Of a stretch of 33,403 bases of DNA, positions 21,868-31,962 are shown in pieces (positions within the stretch are counted from its first letter, which is position 1; every line of letters starts with the position of its first letter). Below the pieces are notes generated by a model, which had not been told where the DNA came from, did not search any database, and worked only from the letters and a program-made list of their open reading frames with translations. The stretch covers positions 1-33,403 of the forward strand of contig JANQBS010000364.1 in assembly GCA_033085395.1 (NCBI GenBank), in the 5' to 3' direction. The position numbers and the translations under genes are program-made. This DNA is from Xanthoparmelia taractica (lineage: Eukaryota > Ascomycota > Lecanoromycetes > Lecanorales > Parmeliaceae).

Positions 21868-22109
21868 ATTACGATATCTTCGCAAGCCCAGAAAATATAC
21901 TTACCTGACTCAATAAAGGGATTTGTAAGCCGAATATCTCAGCACCAGTGCCAACAACATTCAAAAATCACACTCAATATTATAGCAAACATTATATCCT
22001 CATGACACTCACACTACATCTACTATCTTATCTCTATATTTAAACGACTCAACGAGTATTACTAACCGAGAATTATTCTCCTCTACTCGATAGCGTTTAT
22101 ATGATTGTT
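21868..22109 (+). other. 3' untranslated segment of chromovirus C
   Basis: Non-coding after the pol stop, with normal CA/TG content (for example ACACTCACACTACATC). It leads to the purine tract. No further gene is seen. Confidence 0.6.
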
Positions 22110-22120
22110 GGAGGGAGATA
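22110..22120 (+). other. Polypurine tract of chromovirus C, displaced from its LTR
   Basis: The run GGAGGGAGA (22110-22118, followed by TA) is the only strong purine run upstream of the 3' LTR but lies almost 200 bases away from it. Taking out the 195-bp insert and one TA puts the tract directly against TATCACGG, the LTR start. Confidence 0.8.
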
Positions 22121-22123
22121 TTA

Positions 22124-22318
22124 ATATCAATCAATAATTGTGATGTTTGTGTTGTTATTGTTATAGCATTCTAACTACTCCTACACTATATACTTTCTAT
22201 CGCCAATATAACCTTACTATCACTAGTTTTCTAGCAGTTTGCCGCCAATACAAATTCAACAGCATCAATATAATAAGCAAGCGAGGTCGCTTGTTTTTTT
22301 CTTATTGTTATAAGATGT
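22124..22318. mobile_element. 195-bp TA-flanked insert between purine tract and 3' LTR (MITE candidate)
   Basis: TA lies at 22122-22123 and again at 22319-22320, where the latter pair are the first two LTR bases. The insert starts ATATCAATCAATAATTG and ends TTATAAGATGT. Its ends show only a weak inverted similarity (ATATC against ACATC). A hairpin with a T run lies near the right end. CA/TG content is normal, so it is unaffected by RIP. A TA duplication would fit a Tc1/mariner-type MITE; this is inferred from the broken purine-tract/LTR junction. Confidence 0.65.
22278..22300 (+). repeat. Hairpin followed by T7 within the 195-bp insert
   Basis: CAAGCG-AGGT-CGCTTG (22278-22293) is followed by seven T. 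It resembles a terminator in form, but in a fungal genome it is more likely a structural part of the insert, or a Pol III stop if the insert derives from a small RNA gene. Confidence 0.6.
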
Positions 22319-22480
22319 TATCACGGTTTTTCTATATGCCAAAGGCATTTCGGAAGATCGGGGAAGGATCGGGGAAGCTAGGCCAAATTTGTATTAGTTT
22401 CTCAGCATGATCTCCGCCCTACGACCCTTAGAATTCCACAGACTTTTAAATCATCAATTCCAAGATCATTTTCCATGACA
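22319..22480 (+). repeat. 3' LTR of chromovirus C
   Basis: Begins TATCACGG (G-to-A at base 2 relative to the 5' LTR) and ends TTTTCCATGACA, followed by the duplication AAAAT. 162 bp, the same length as the 5' LTR. Confidence 0.96.
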
Positions 22481-22485
22481 AAAAT

Positions 22486-24200
22486 AGTTTATTAATATAT
22501 TCTTAGACGTAAGATAATCTTTATAAGATAAGAAATAAAGATTCGATTCTACGTAGAACACGTATATATTCTCGAGTATAAGAACTTTAAATAGATTTAT
22601 TGCGATGAATATACTCTTTAATTAAGCGATATTTTATTTATCTAAGTATCTTATATAGATATATTATAAATTAAGAGCTTCGACGTTAATTATCGCTAAG
22701 GTTAGAATTAATTATTATACGTAATCTAAGATATAAAAATTACTTCGCTAAATAATCTTAATCTTATATTAATCGAGTCGAATATTATTTAACGTAAATT
22801 TTATTAAAGATTCGTTTTTATATAGAGCGCTTATGAAGATAAGATTAAATTTACTTTCAAGTATATAAAGTATATTTTTAAATATTAGAACTATAATATT
22901 ATCGTCTTATATAATGTATTATAAGCGAATAATATCGACATTCGCGACGAGTAGAGTATCGTCGTATTCTTTAATAGAATAAGTAGTCTCTAGAAATTAT
23001 TTATTAATAAATTCGAAGCGATTATAAATTATATATCTTATTATATAGAAGTCTAAATAGTAAAGACTTAAAATATCGATCTCGATTTTAATAAGATTTT
23101 ATAAGTACTATAATCTTAACGATATTCTTTTTACGTAGATGTTCGTTTAAGAGCGATAGAAGCGTGAGCGATAAGTATATATCTCGTATAAGAGACATTT
23201 AAGTAATAGATATTTTGAAATCTTTATAGAATATAGCTTAAGTTATACTTAACGATATTATTCTTCTAAAATAAAGTATAATTCTAAGAATATTTTTTTA
23301 TATAAATATTATAGATAAGATTTAAATTTAAAATAAAATTATTAAATAAATAAATTCTTATCTAATTCAAGCTTAATTGAAAAAATTTAAAGCTTTAATA
23401 AAATCTTTTTAAATTTATTAACGTACTCGCTAGATTTATTATTATATTAATTTAATATTATATTCTTAAGTCGTATAAACGTATTATTAAAATACTTAAA
23501 GTCTTTAGATAAATATAGCTTAATTAGTCTTTCTTATACTTTATAGATATTATTAATATCTTCGAGTTCGATATAATTATTATTAATTATTAAGGGGCGT
23601 AAGATCGTATAGACGAGATTATAATCTTATTTTTAGGCTTTAAGTTTCTCTTTAATATCGAGATCTTAAGATTAAGTTTTATAATACTCTTAAGTTTATT
23701 TAAAGAGGTTAAAGACTTTAAGAATATCTTTTAAAGATCGTTTTTAGATTAAATAATTCAATAAATTAAATAATTTTAATATATTTTTAAAAATAATTAT
23801 AAGCTTTATAGCGATTATATTTAATATAATAGCGATTACTTTAGAGTAGCTTTATAGAGCGTCTTATAGAGCAAATTAATTAATATTTTACAAAATCTAA
23901 ATAATTATAAAGAGTATTTATAAAGATTTAATAAAAAGTTTCGATTAATTTTAGAGTATTTATTTACTCTAAATAAAGTATTTAAAAGTAATATTATTCT
24001 CTAAAATTTTTAAGTGACTTTAGAAACTAATTAATTTAATTATTAAATCGTATCTATCAATTAATATAACTAACGAATATATCGTATTTTAAATATATAC
24101 ATTTATTAGATATTTTAATAAGCTTAAGAGTTAAGTTTTTTAATTATCTACGATAATTTATTAATCTAAGTATAACTTAATTTTTATAATTCGTATAATC
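22486..24200 (-). pseudogene. Copia B gag and protease relic
   Basis: Read on the minus strand with stops as Gln, about 23690-23360 gives a classic copia Gag pattern. LVYTILRPLI (near 23600) and YIELEDINNIYKV match the 'a...I...l......l...etA.e.W..L' block, and SSEYVNKFKKILLKL (near 23420) matches 'v.eYv..F..l...L'. LELDKNLFI follows. Around 23050-22870 the frame NRFEFINK-FLETTYSIKEY and TLLVANVDIIRLI fits the segment after the DSGAS site of a copia aspartic protease. The remaining part to 22486 would be the protease-integrase linker. The frame stops abruptly at the chromovirus insertion. Confidence 0.75.
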
Positions 24201-24262
24201 GATAGAACTAATATTCTAGCGAAAGCTAAGACTTATTTAGAATTAAAGCTTATCGCTAATAG

Positions 24263-24445
24263 TATTAGGACTATAATTAGAACAAGTTAATAATGATATG
24301 TAACGAATAAATTAAGTCTAGGGAGAAACTATCTATCTAAGAAGAAATATCTATAAGGAACGTCTAGGTCTATAAAGACTAATCTTAATTAAGAAGATAA
24401 GCCGACTTGATATTATAGATCTATATAATTATTATACTCGTAATA
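24263..24445 (-). repeat. 3' LTR of gypsy D copy 1
   Basis: 183 bp, aligned to 28372-28579 with many transitions and one 25-bp gap. On the minus strand it begins TATTACGAGTA (TGTTACGAGTG in the other copy). The purine tract AAAAAAGAGATAA lies directly upstream on that strand (24446-24458). Confidence 0.85.
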
Positions 24446-24581
24446 TTATCTCTTTTTTCGAATAGCGATATCTTAGCGTTATAGAAGAATAGTATTCGTA
24501 TAAAGAAACGATTTAGAACGCTTAAAAGAAACGTATACTGATATAGAGACGAGGTGTGAGGCGTTTCGATTTGCTCGAAGC

Positions 24582-24625
24582 TTAATCGAGTCGGGCTTCT
24601 CCGCTGAGTCTATCGCAGTGCTGGC
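24582..24625. repeat. 39-bp GC-richer segment present only in gypsy D copy 1
   Basis: Copy 1 carries about 39 extra bases (including GGGCTTCTCCGCTGAGTC) between GAAGC and GAATAG; copy 2 at 28711-28726 lacks them. It still has CG-rich, CA/TG-containing sequence, so either copy 2 lost it or copy 1 gained it. Confidence 0.7.
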
Positions 24626-27600
24626 GAATAGATTTAAATAATAAGTAAAAATTAATCGAAGTCTAATTCTCTATTAAATCTAGCGCGATTTATTAAAATA
24701 TCGTCTATAAAATTTATTTATTACTTTCTTAAAGTCTTCGAATTTATCTTAATTCGTATAATATTAGTTATTATCTTTATTTAAATCGATTTATTTAATT
24801 TTATATTAAAATCGCTCGTAATAACATCTAAGATTTAATATATTATTTACGTTTTATAACTCTTTTTTATTAATTATTATAGATTTAAGAGAATCGTGTT
24901 TTTATCTTAATAGAGAATTTATAATTATAAATCTAAGTATCTTAAGATTAAAGATTAAATAAATTCTTATATTCTAAGAGAGTTCTAAATGATATAAGAT
25001 ATCGACTCGTTTAAGAACTTTATATAAATTAAATTATTTATTCTTAAGATTCTTATAGAGACGTTTAATTTTAATATTTTTAAATAATAATTAGACTTAG
25101 TCGCTTATATCGTAAATAATCTTCTACGATATTTATTTATTTATATCTCTATAGTTCTATATATCTTTTTTAATTAAGATCGTTTAAATTTTAAAATCTT
25201 CTTTATTATAATCGTAATATCTTTTATTCTTAAGACTTATAAATATTTATATATAATCTCGTAGAAAGTATAATCTCGATTAAAGAATATATAAAGATAA
25301 AAATCTCGATTAAAATAGAAGAAAGTAAGAAATATAGCGAATAAAGTGTTATTATTATTATTAAATTTTATTATAAGGATTTATTTAACTTAATTATCTT
25401 ATAGGTAATTATAATAAATACGAAGATCTCGCTTTATATTTTAATTAGCTCTCTCGATCTAATCGTTTGTTTTAAGATAATAAACGATAAATAAGTTAAT
25501 CTTAATACGTAGTCGCTTATAGAGACTTTTTTAGAGCGTAGATATAAATTATATATCTCTATCTAATATAAGAGATTATAATAATTTATATAATCGAAAG
25601 AGATTTTATATAAAAATTTAAATAAGTTTCTCGAATAAATAATCGTTATCTCTTTAATAATATAATACGTAGTATTATTTCTTTATAAGACGATATATAA
25701 GAATATAAATAACGTTAAAATCGTCTAATAATAGTAGATTAATAATAAAATTTATAGAAATATCTTATTAACGACCTTAAGGAATTAAGAGTAATATTAA
25801 TAATTTATTTATTTTATCTCGCGAGGCTTTATTACGTTAATAATAATAATAATTACGAATATATTATTTAATTGTTTTAATATAATTAGATTAATAATAA
25901 TAACGTAGAAGTAAATTAATTATTCTTTATATTTTTAAAGTAATCGCTAGAAGATTAATTATAAATCTTTTTTAATAGCTTCGTATAAAATTCGATCGAG
26001 ATTTATAATAGTTTATTCTTAAAGAGTGTTTTATTAACAATACGATATCGACTTAGCGTGTAATTATAAAATTTAATCTAATTATAACTTATCGCCTTAT
26101 AGAATTTATTATATATAGAGTTCTTTTAATTAATCTTATAAATTCATTTAAATAGATTTTCTTTAACTTCTATAACTCGAATTTAAACTCGATTCGAAGT
26201 GAAATCGTTTAATATTAATATTAATTTCTTTTATTAACTTCGTTCGCTAAGATAAATAATAATATTCTCATTAATACGTTAATTTTATTATTAACTATTT
26301 TCACACGAAAGAGAATTTAAAAATTAAATTTAGATAGAATATCTAGATAGCGGGCTTAACGACGTATAAGCTTTTTATTTTTTATAAAGATTTTTAAGAT
26401 TTAATAATTAGTAAACACTTAAATAGATAACTTAATATACTTTAATTTTAATCGTTAATATTCGAAGTATTAAATAATCGTTTATAACTTTTTATTATAA
26501 ATATAATAATTATATTTTATTAAAATTATACTTTTGCTATAAAATATTATTAAATATAGAACTTTATCGTTGTTATATTAAAATAACATCTCTCTTAATA
26601 TATAATTAAAAGAATCGATTTTAAGAATAATTTAACGTTTAAAATTAAAGTAACGTAGAATTAAGATAATAATTATACGCTTTTTAAGATCTTCGAACGA
26701 CTTAATATAAACTTTATTTTAAATAAATAATGTATTCTTTTTTATAAGATTAATTAAAGATCTAATTAACTTAAAAAACTTATAAATAAAGCGTCGATAG
26801 AAGTTTATAAATCTTATAAAGTCTTAAATCTTTTTTAAATTTATAGAAATATTTTAATTAAATATAGCTTTAATTTTATAAGAATTAATTCGTAAATTAA
26901 TTTTCTAATATAATAACGTCTAAAAATATAATTTCTTCGATATCGAATTCGTATTTCTTGATATTAGTTTATAAATTAGCCTTTCGCAGACATTAAAGAA
27001 CTTATTTAATGTACTTTTAATATTTCGTCTTTATTCGACTATAGATAAGAATATCGTTTAAATAAACTTAATAGAAGTCGTTTAGAAAATCGAATAGAAT
27101 ATTATTAATATATTATTAAAAAGTGCTTGATTTATTTATTAATTTAAAGAATAGTATTTAATACTTATAGACTTCGAGAGCTATAATAAAGATCGTATAA
27201 TTCTTACTATCGGGATTTATTCGTAATTTATTAAATATAACGATAATATCTAGACGAATAAAATATCGATATTTTTTAATTTTATTAATAACTTTCTTTA
27301 TTAGAGAAAGTAAATATTAATTATATTTCGTTATAATATTTAATTTTCGATAGTTTATATAAAAATAAAGATTATCGTTAATCTTTAAGGCGAATAGAAT
27401 CGATAATAAATAAAAAGTCTTACTAGAAGTAATAAAGTCTTTAAATAGATTATTTATTAAATACTCTTTAGTCTTTTAAAGTTTATAAAGAAATATATAA
27501 TAAATACGACTTTAAGATAACTTAAAGTTATTAATAAACTTAATCTTATAATTATAAGAGCGATATAAAAAAAGTTAATTAATTTTAAAACGATTAAAAA

Positions 27601-28260
27601 CGTTTAGAAATTCTTAATACTTAGAAGAGAGTTATTTCTTAACGTCGCTTAAATTCTAAGTAGCAGTTTTCATTAAAAAAAGACTAATTTTCTTCGCTTT
27701 AGACTTAGCGTTATATATTATTTCTCGATCGATATCTTTTATCGATATCGCGAATAATTAAATTTTAAAATACTTCGTTTATTTAATTAATATCGCAAAG
27801 AAGATAATAGCGATACTATAAATAGAGAATAAATAATTCTTAGATATAGATTAAGAGCGAGTAAAAATCTTTAATTAAGATTTAATTAATTTAGAAGTCT
27901 TAATCGAAAATATCGATTTAATAGATAAATAAGTAAAAGAAATAAAAGAAGTTAATAATAAATAATTTCAAAAGAAGATAGAGTTATTACTTATATTTAA
28001 AAGTATATTAAAACGATTTATTTATAATTTATCTAGAATAATTATATATTATCTTAAATTCATTATAAATATTAAGATTATAAGCTTTTTATATCTCGAA
28101 AGAATAAGATTTAAGTATATAACGTAAGTAATAAGTTTTTTACTAAATTATTTATTATAGTCTTAAATTAATTTAAACTTTATAAGAGAATAAGTTATAT
28201 ATTCAATAGCTAATAAATCTCGTAAATTAGATATTTATTAATAAACGCGTATTCGATAGC
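24620..28260 (-). pseudogene. Gypsy D copy 1 pol relic (protease, RT, RNase H, integrase, chromodomain)
   Basis: On the minus strand, RT shows VYLNDILIYSR with YLDD changed to YLND at 27053-27064, followed by KYEFDIEEIIFL (near 26945) and INFYRRFI (near 26810), matching the gypsy 'C.F....v.fLG' and 'aNFYRrFI' blocks. The integrase core has LDRDI-FIS near 25570 and IERAN near 25480, so the second Asp and the Glu context of DDE are retained. The chromodomain-like end at about 24660-24850 reads KFEDFKKVINKF with a preceding 'vdw..yd...W' pattern of stops. The order RT then integrase marks Ty3/gypsy. It would have been the replication machinery of the element. Confidence 0.85.
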
Positions 28261-28269
28261 CTCGATATC

Positions 28270-28371
28270 TGTTAAGGATACACGAATTCAGGAAATCCCA
28301 AATTTAACTAGTGGAACGAGCAAAGAAAGCACTAAGTCAAAGTCTTGATTGAGTCTATTGTGTGTATTTTT
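28270..28371 (-). other. Leader of gypsy D copy 1, little RIP
   Basis: About 100 bases of ordinary composition (for example CTAGTGGAACGAGC, GTCTATTGTGTGTA) between the pol relic and the LTR at 28372. On the minus strand it directly follows the 5' LTR, so it should hold the primer site, but no TGG-type site is obvious (first bases AAAAAATACACAC). Confidence 0.55.
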
Positions 28372-28579
28372 TGTTAGGACTGCAACCAGAACAAGTTAAT
28401 AATAATATATAACGAATAAATTAAGTCTAAGGAGGAACTCTCTAGCTAAAAAGAAATATCTATAAGGGACGCTAAGGCCTATAGGGGCTAGTCTCAATTG
28501 AGAAGAAAAGCCGTAGTCTCAATTGAAAAGATAAGCCGACTTAATATTGTAGGCCTATGTGGTCGTTACACTCGTAACA
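28372..28579 (-). repeat. LTR shared by gypsy D copies 1 and 2
   Basis: 208 bp, TGTTAGGACTGC...CTCGTAACA on the + strand (minus strand TGTTACGAG...CCTAACA). It carries a 25-bp tandem duplication (28490-28514 and 28515-28539) that the copy 1 LTR lacks, exactly explaining the 208 versus 183 length. It serves as 3' LTR of copy 2 and lies where the 5' LTR of copy 1 should be. Confidence 0.88.
28490..28539. repeat. 25-bp tandem duplication inside the gypsy D LTR
   Basis: Both units begin AGTCTCAATTGA and end AAGCCG(T/A); they differ at a few positions. It is absent from the 24263-24445 LTR. Confidence 0.9.
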
Positions 28580-30269
28580 TTATCCCCTTCCTTAAATAGC
28601 GATATCTCAGCGCTATAGAAGAATAATATTCGTATATAGAAATAATTTCAAACGCCTAGAAAGAACGTATGCTGGTATAGGGATCGGGTGTGAGGTGTTT
28701 CGATTTACCCGAAGCTAGTCGAATAGATTTAAATAATAAGTAAAAATTAATTAAGATCTAATTCTCTATTGGGCCTAGCGCGATTTATTAAGATATTGTC
28801 TATGAAATTTATTTATTACTTTCTTAGAGTCTTCGAACTTATCTTAATTCGCATAGTATTAGTTATCGTCTCTATTTAGATCGATTTATTTAACTTTATA
28901 TTAAAGTCGCTTATAGTAACGCCTAGAGTCTAATATATCGTTTATATCTTATAATTCTTTCTTATTAACTATTATAAATCTAAAAGAATTGTGCTTCTAT
29001 TCTAATAGAGAATTTATAGTCGTAGATCTAAGTATCTTAAAACTAAAGACGAGATAAATTCTTATACTTTGAGGGAGTTCTAAACGATATAAGATATCGA
29101 CTCGCTTCAGCACTCTATATGAATCGAGTTATTTATTTTCGAGATTCTTATAGAGACGTTTAATTCTAATGTTTTTAAACGATAGTTAAATTCAGTTGTT
29201 TATATTATAAGTAATCTTCTTACAATATTTGTTCGCTTATAACTCTATAATTCTATATATTTTCTTTAATTATAATCGTTTAAACTTTAAAATCTTCTTT
29301 ATTCTAATCGTGATATCTTTTATCTTTAAGACTTATAGACGTTCGCGTGTAGTCTTATAGAAAGTATAATCTCGATCGAAAGATATACGGGGATGAAAAT
29401 CTCGGTTGAAGTAGAAAGAGATGAGAAATATAGCGAATGAGGTATTGTTATTATCACTAAATTCGATTATAAGAATTCATTTAACTTAATCGTCTTATAA
29501 GTAATTATAATAGATATAAAGACCTCGCTTTATATTCTAATTAGCCCTTTTAATCTAATCGTTTATTTCGAAATAATATATAATAAATAAGTTAATCTTA
29601 ATGCGTAGTCGCTTATAGAGACTTCTTTAGAGCGTAGATATGAATTATATATCCCTATCTAATATAAGAGATTATAATAATTCTATAGTCGAAAGAGATT
29701 TTATATAAGAATTTAAATGAGTTCTTCTAATAAATAATCGTTATCTTCTTAGTAATACGATACGTAGTAACGTTTCTTTATAAGACGATATATGAGAATA
29801 TAAATAGCGTTAAAATCGTCTAATAGAAATAGACTAATAATAAAATTTATAGAAATATCTTATTTACGGCCTTAAGGAATTGAGAGTGATATTAATAGTT
29901 TATTTGTTTTATCTCGAGAGATCTTACTACGTTGATAATAATAGTAGTTGCGAATATATTATTTAATCGTTTTAACGTAGTTAGATTAATAGTAATAACG
30001 TAGAATTAAGTTAATCATTCTTCGTATCCCTAGGTAACCGCTAAAAGATTAATTATAAATCTTTCTTAATAGCTTCGTATAAAACTCGGTCGAGATCTAT
30101 AATAGTTCGTTCTTAAAGAGTGCTTTATTAATAATATAATATCGACTTAGCGTGTAATTATGAAGTTTAATCTAATTATAATTTATCGCTTCACGAAATT
30201 CGTTATATATAGAGTTCTCTTTATTGACCTTATAAGTTCATTTAAATAGATCTTCTTCGATCTCTGTAA

Positions 30270-30545
30270 TACGAGTCGGAAAGATGTGATATCTGTTGAA
30301 CATAGTCGTTTTCAACTTTTTTTCAACTTTTTTTAAAAAATTATATCTTTTTAATCTATTTATAGAATTTTATAGTTATATAAGCGTTCGCTTAAGCTTT
30401 TTATGTATTTTTAGAACATAAAAAAATATTACGTAATATATTTATTAAAAACCCAATGGGAGTATGGGATATCTCATACCTTTCGATATGGTATTCGAAA
30501 AACTAGTCCCATATCATCAAATATATCACACCTTTCCGACCCGTA
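30270..30545. mobile_element. hAT-like MITE, copy 1
   Basis: 276 bp with terminal inverted repeats TACGAGTCGGAAAG / CTTTCCGACCCGTA. CTCTGTAA flanks both ends (30262-30269 and 30546-30553), a perfect 8-bp target duplication. Gypsy D copy 1 at about 26170 has the uninterrupted site. There is no coding capacity. Inside are a near-palindrome GTATGGGATATCTCATAC and a hairpin TAAGCG-TT-CGCTTA. The 8-bp duplication points to hAT-type transposition by an element elsewhere. Confidence 0.93.
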
Positions 30546-31686
30546 CTCTGTAACTCGAATTTGAATACGATCCGAGGTGAGAATCGTTTAATATTAATAT
30601 TAACTTCTTTTATTAGCTTCGTTCGCTAAGATAGACGATAGTATTTTTATTAAGACGTCGGCTTTACTATTAATTGTTCTCGCATGAAAGATAATTTAAA
30701 AATTAAATTTAGATAAGATATCTAGATAGCGGGCTTGACGGCGTGTGAGCTCTTTGTTTTTTATAAAGATTTTCAAGGTCTAATAATCAATAAATACTTA
30801 AATAAGTAGCTCGATATATTCTAATTTTAATCGCTAATATTCGAAGCATCGAATAATTGCTAATAACTCTTTATTATAGATATAATAGTTATATTTCGCT
30901 GGGATTATACTTTTACTATAGAATACTATCGGGTAAAGAACTTTATCGTCGTTATATTAAGATAAGATTTCTCTTAGCACGTAATTAGAAGAATTAATCT
31001 TAAGAATAATCTAACGCTTAAAATTAAAGTAACGTAGAATTGAGATAGTAATTACACGCTTTTTGAGATCTTCGAATAATTTAATATAAATCTCGTTTTA
31101 GATAAAGAAAGTATTCTTCTTCGTAAGATTAATTAAGAATTTAATTAACTTAGAGAACTTATAAATAAAGCGCCGATAGAAGTTAATAAATTCGATAAAG
31201 CCTTAAATCTTTTTTAGATTTATAGAGATGCTTCAATTAAGTATAATCTAGATCTTGCGAGAGTTTATTCGTAGATTAATTTCTAATATAATAATATCTA
31301 GAAATACGATTTCTTCGATATCGAATTTATATTTCTTAAAATTAGTCTATAAGATTAGTCTCTTATAGACGTTAAAGAACTTATTTAACGTACTTTTAAT
31401 ATTTCGCCTTCGTTTAATTATAGATAAGAATATCATCTAGATAGACTTAATAGAAGTTATTTAGAAAATCGAATAGAATATTATTAATGTATTGTTGAAA
31501 AGTGCTCGATTTATTCGTTAATTTAAAGAATAGTATTCGATACTTATAGACTTCGAGGACTATAATAAAGATCGTATAATTCTTATTATCGGGGTTTATT
31601 CGTAGCTTATTAAATACGACGATAATATTTAGACGAGTAAGATATTAATATTCTTTAATTTTATTAATGACTTCCTCTATTAGAGA

Positions 31687-31962
31687 TACGGGTCGGAAAG
31701 GTGTGGTATCTGTTGAACATAGTCGTTTTCAACTTTTTTTTAACTTTTTTTAAAAAATTATATCTTTTTAATCTATTTATAGAATTTTATAATTATATAA
31801 GCGTTCGCTTAAGCTTTTTACGTATTTTTAGAATATAAAAATATATCACGTAATATATTTATTAAAAACCTAATAAGAGTATAAGATATCTTATACCTTT
31901 CGATATGATATTCGAAAAACTAATCCCATATTATTAAATATATTACACCTTTCCGACTCGTA
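31687..31962. mobile_element. hAT-like MITE, copy 2
   Basis: 276 bp, the same length, orientation and ends as copy 1 (TACGGGTCGGAAAG...CCGACTCGTA). Flanks are ATTAGAGA (31679-31686) and TTTAGAGA (31963-31970), an 8-bp target duplication with one mismatch. The uninterrupted site is seen in gypsy D copy 1 near 27300. It is more RIP-mutated than copy 1 in its right half. Confidence 0.92.

Larger units (their letters stand above)
15270..22480 (+). mobile_element. Complete Ty3/gypsy chromovirus (chromovirus C) inserted in copia B
   Basis: Two 162-bp LTRs align without gaps and differ at nine positions, all transitions (about 94% identity). AAAAT flanks both ends (15265-15269 and 22481-22485). A single reading frame carries gag, protease, RT, RNase H, integrase and a C-terminal chromodomain, the gypsy/chromovirus order. 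RIP is moderate: many CA/TG remain and long codon runs are readable. Catalytic residues are mutated, so the copy is non-autonomous. It interrupts copia B and is therefore younger. Confidence 0.97.
14700..24262 (-). mobile_element. Second Ty1/copia element (copia B), split by the chromovirus
   Basis: On the minus strand a UBN2-type Gag (about 23300-23950) and a protease-like region (about 22850-23050) lie right of the chromovirus, and the integrase C-terminal half (14700-15264) lies directly left of it. Removing 15270-22480 plus one AAAAT copy joins them in the order gag, protease, integrase. RT and RNase H, expected left of 14700, are not found, so that end is lost or displaced. The right end is cut at 24263 by the LTR of gypsy D, so no LTR of copia B is identified. 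It is the most heavily RIP-mutated and oldest layer here. Confidence 0.8.
24263..28579 (-). mobile_element. Gypsy D copy 1 (chromovirus, gag apparently deleted)
   Basis: Minus-strand element whose 3' LTR is 24263-24445 and whose 5' LTR is the unit at 28372-28579, shared with copy 2. Inside, from right to left: a leader of about 100 bases with little RIP (28270-28371), protease/RT (27,000s), RNase H, integrase and chromodomain. Compared with copy 2, homology to the pol side ends near 28260 and the leader follows directly, so the gag segment present in copy 2 (32,940 onward) is missing. Copy 1 is more RIP-damaged than copy 2. Confidence 0.8.

Noticed and set aside
22278..22300. Hairpin plus T run as a bacterial-type terminator
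   Set aside because: The context is fungal and within an insertion; such terminators do not apply.
22147..22410. 87-codon + strand open frame
   Set aside because: It runs across the 195-bp insert and into the LTR, so it is not a conserved gene.
31432..31443. Gypsy D copy 2 as a possibly active element because YLDD is intact
   Set aside because: Many stops in the same frame and two MITE insertions make activity impossible.
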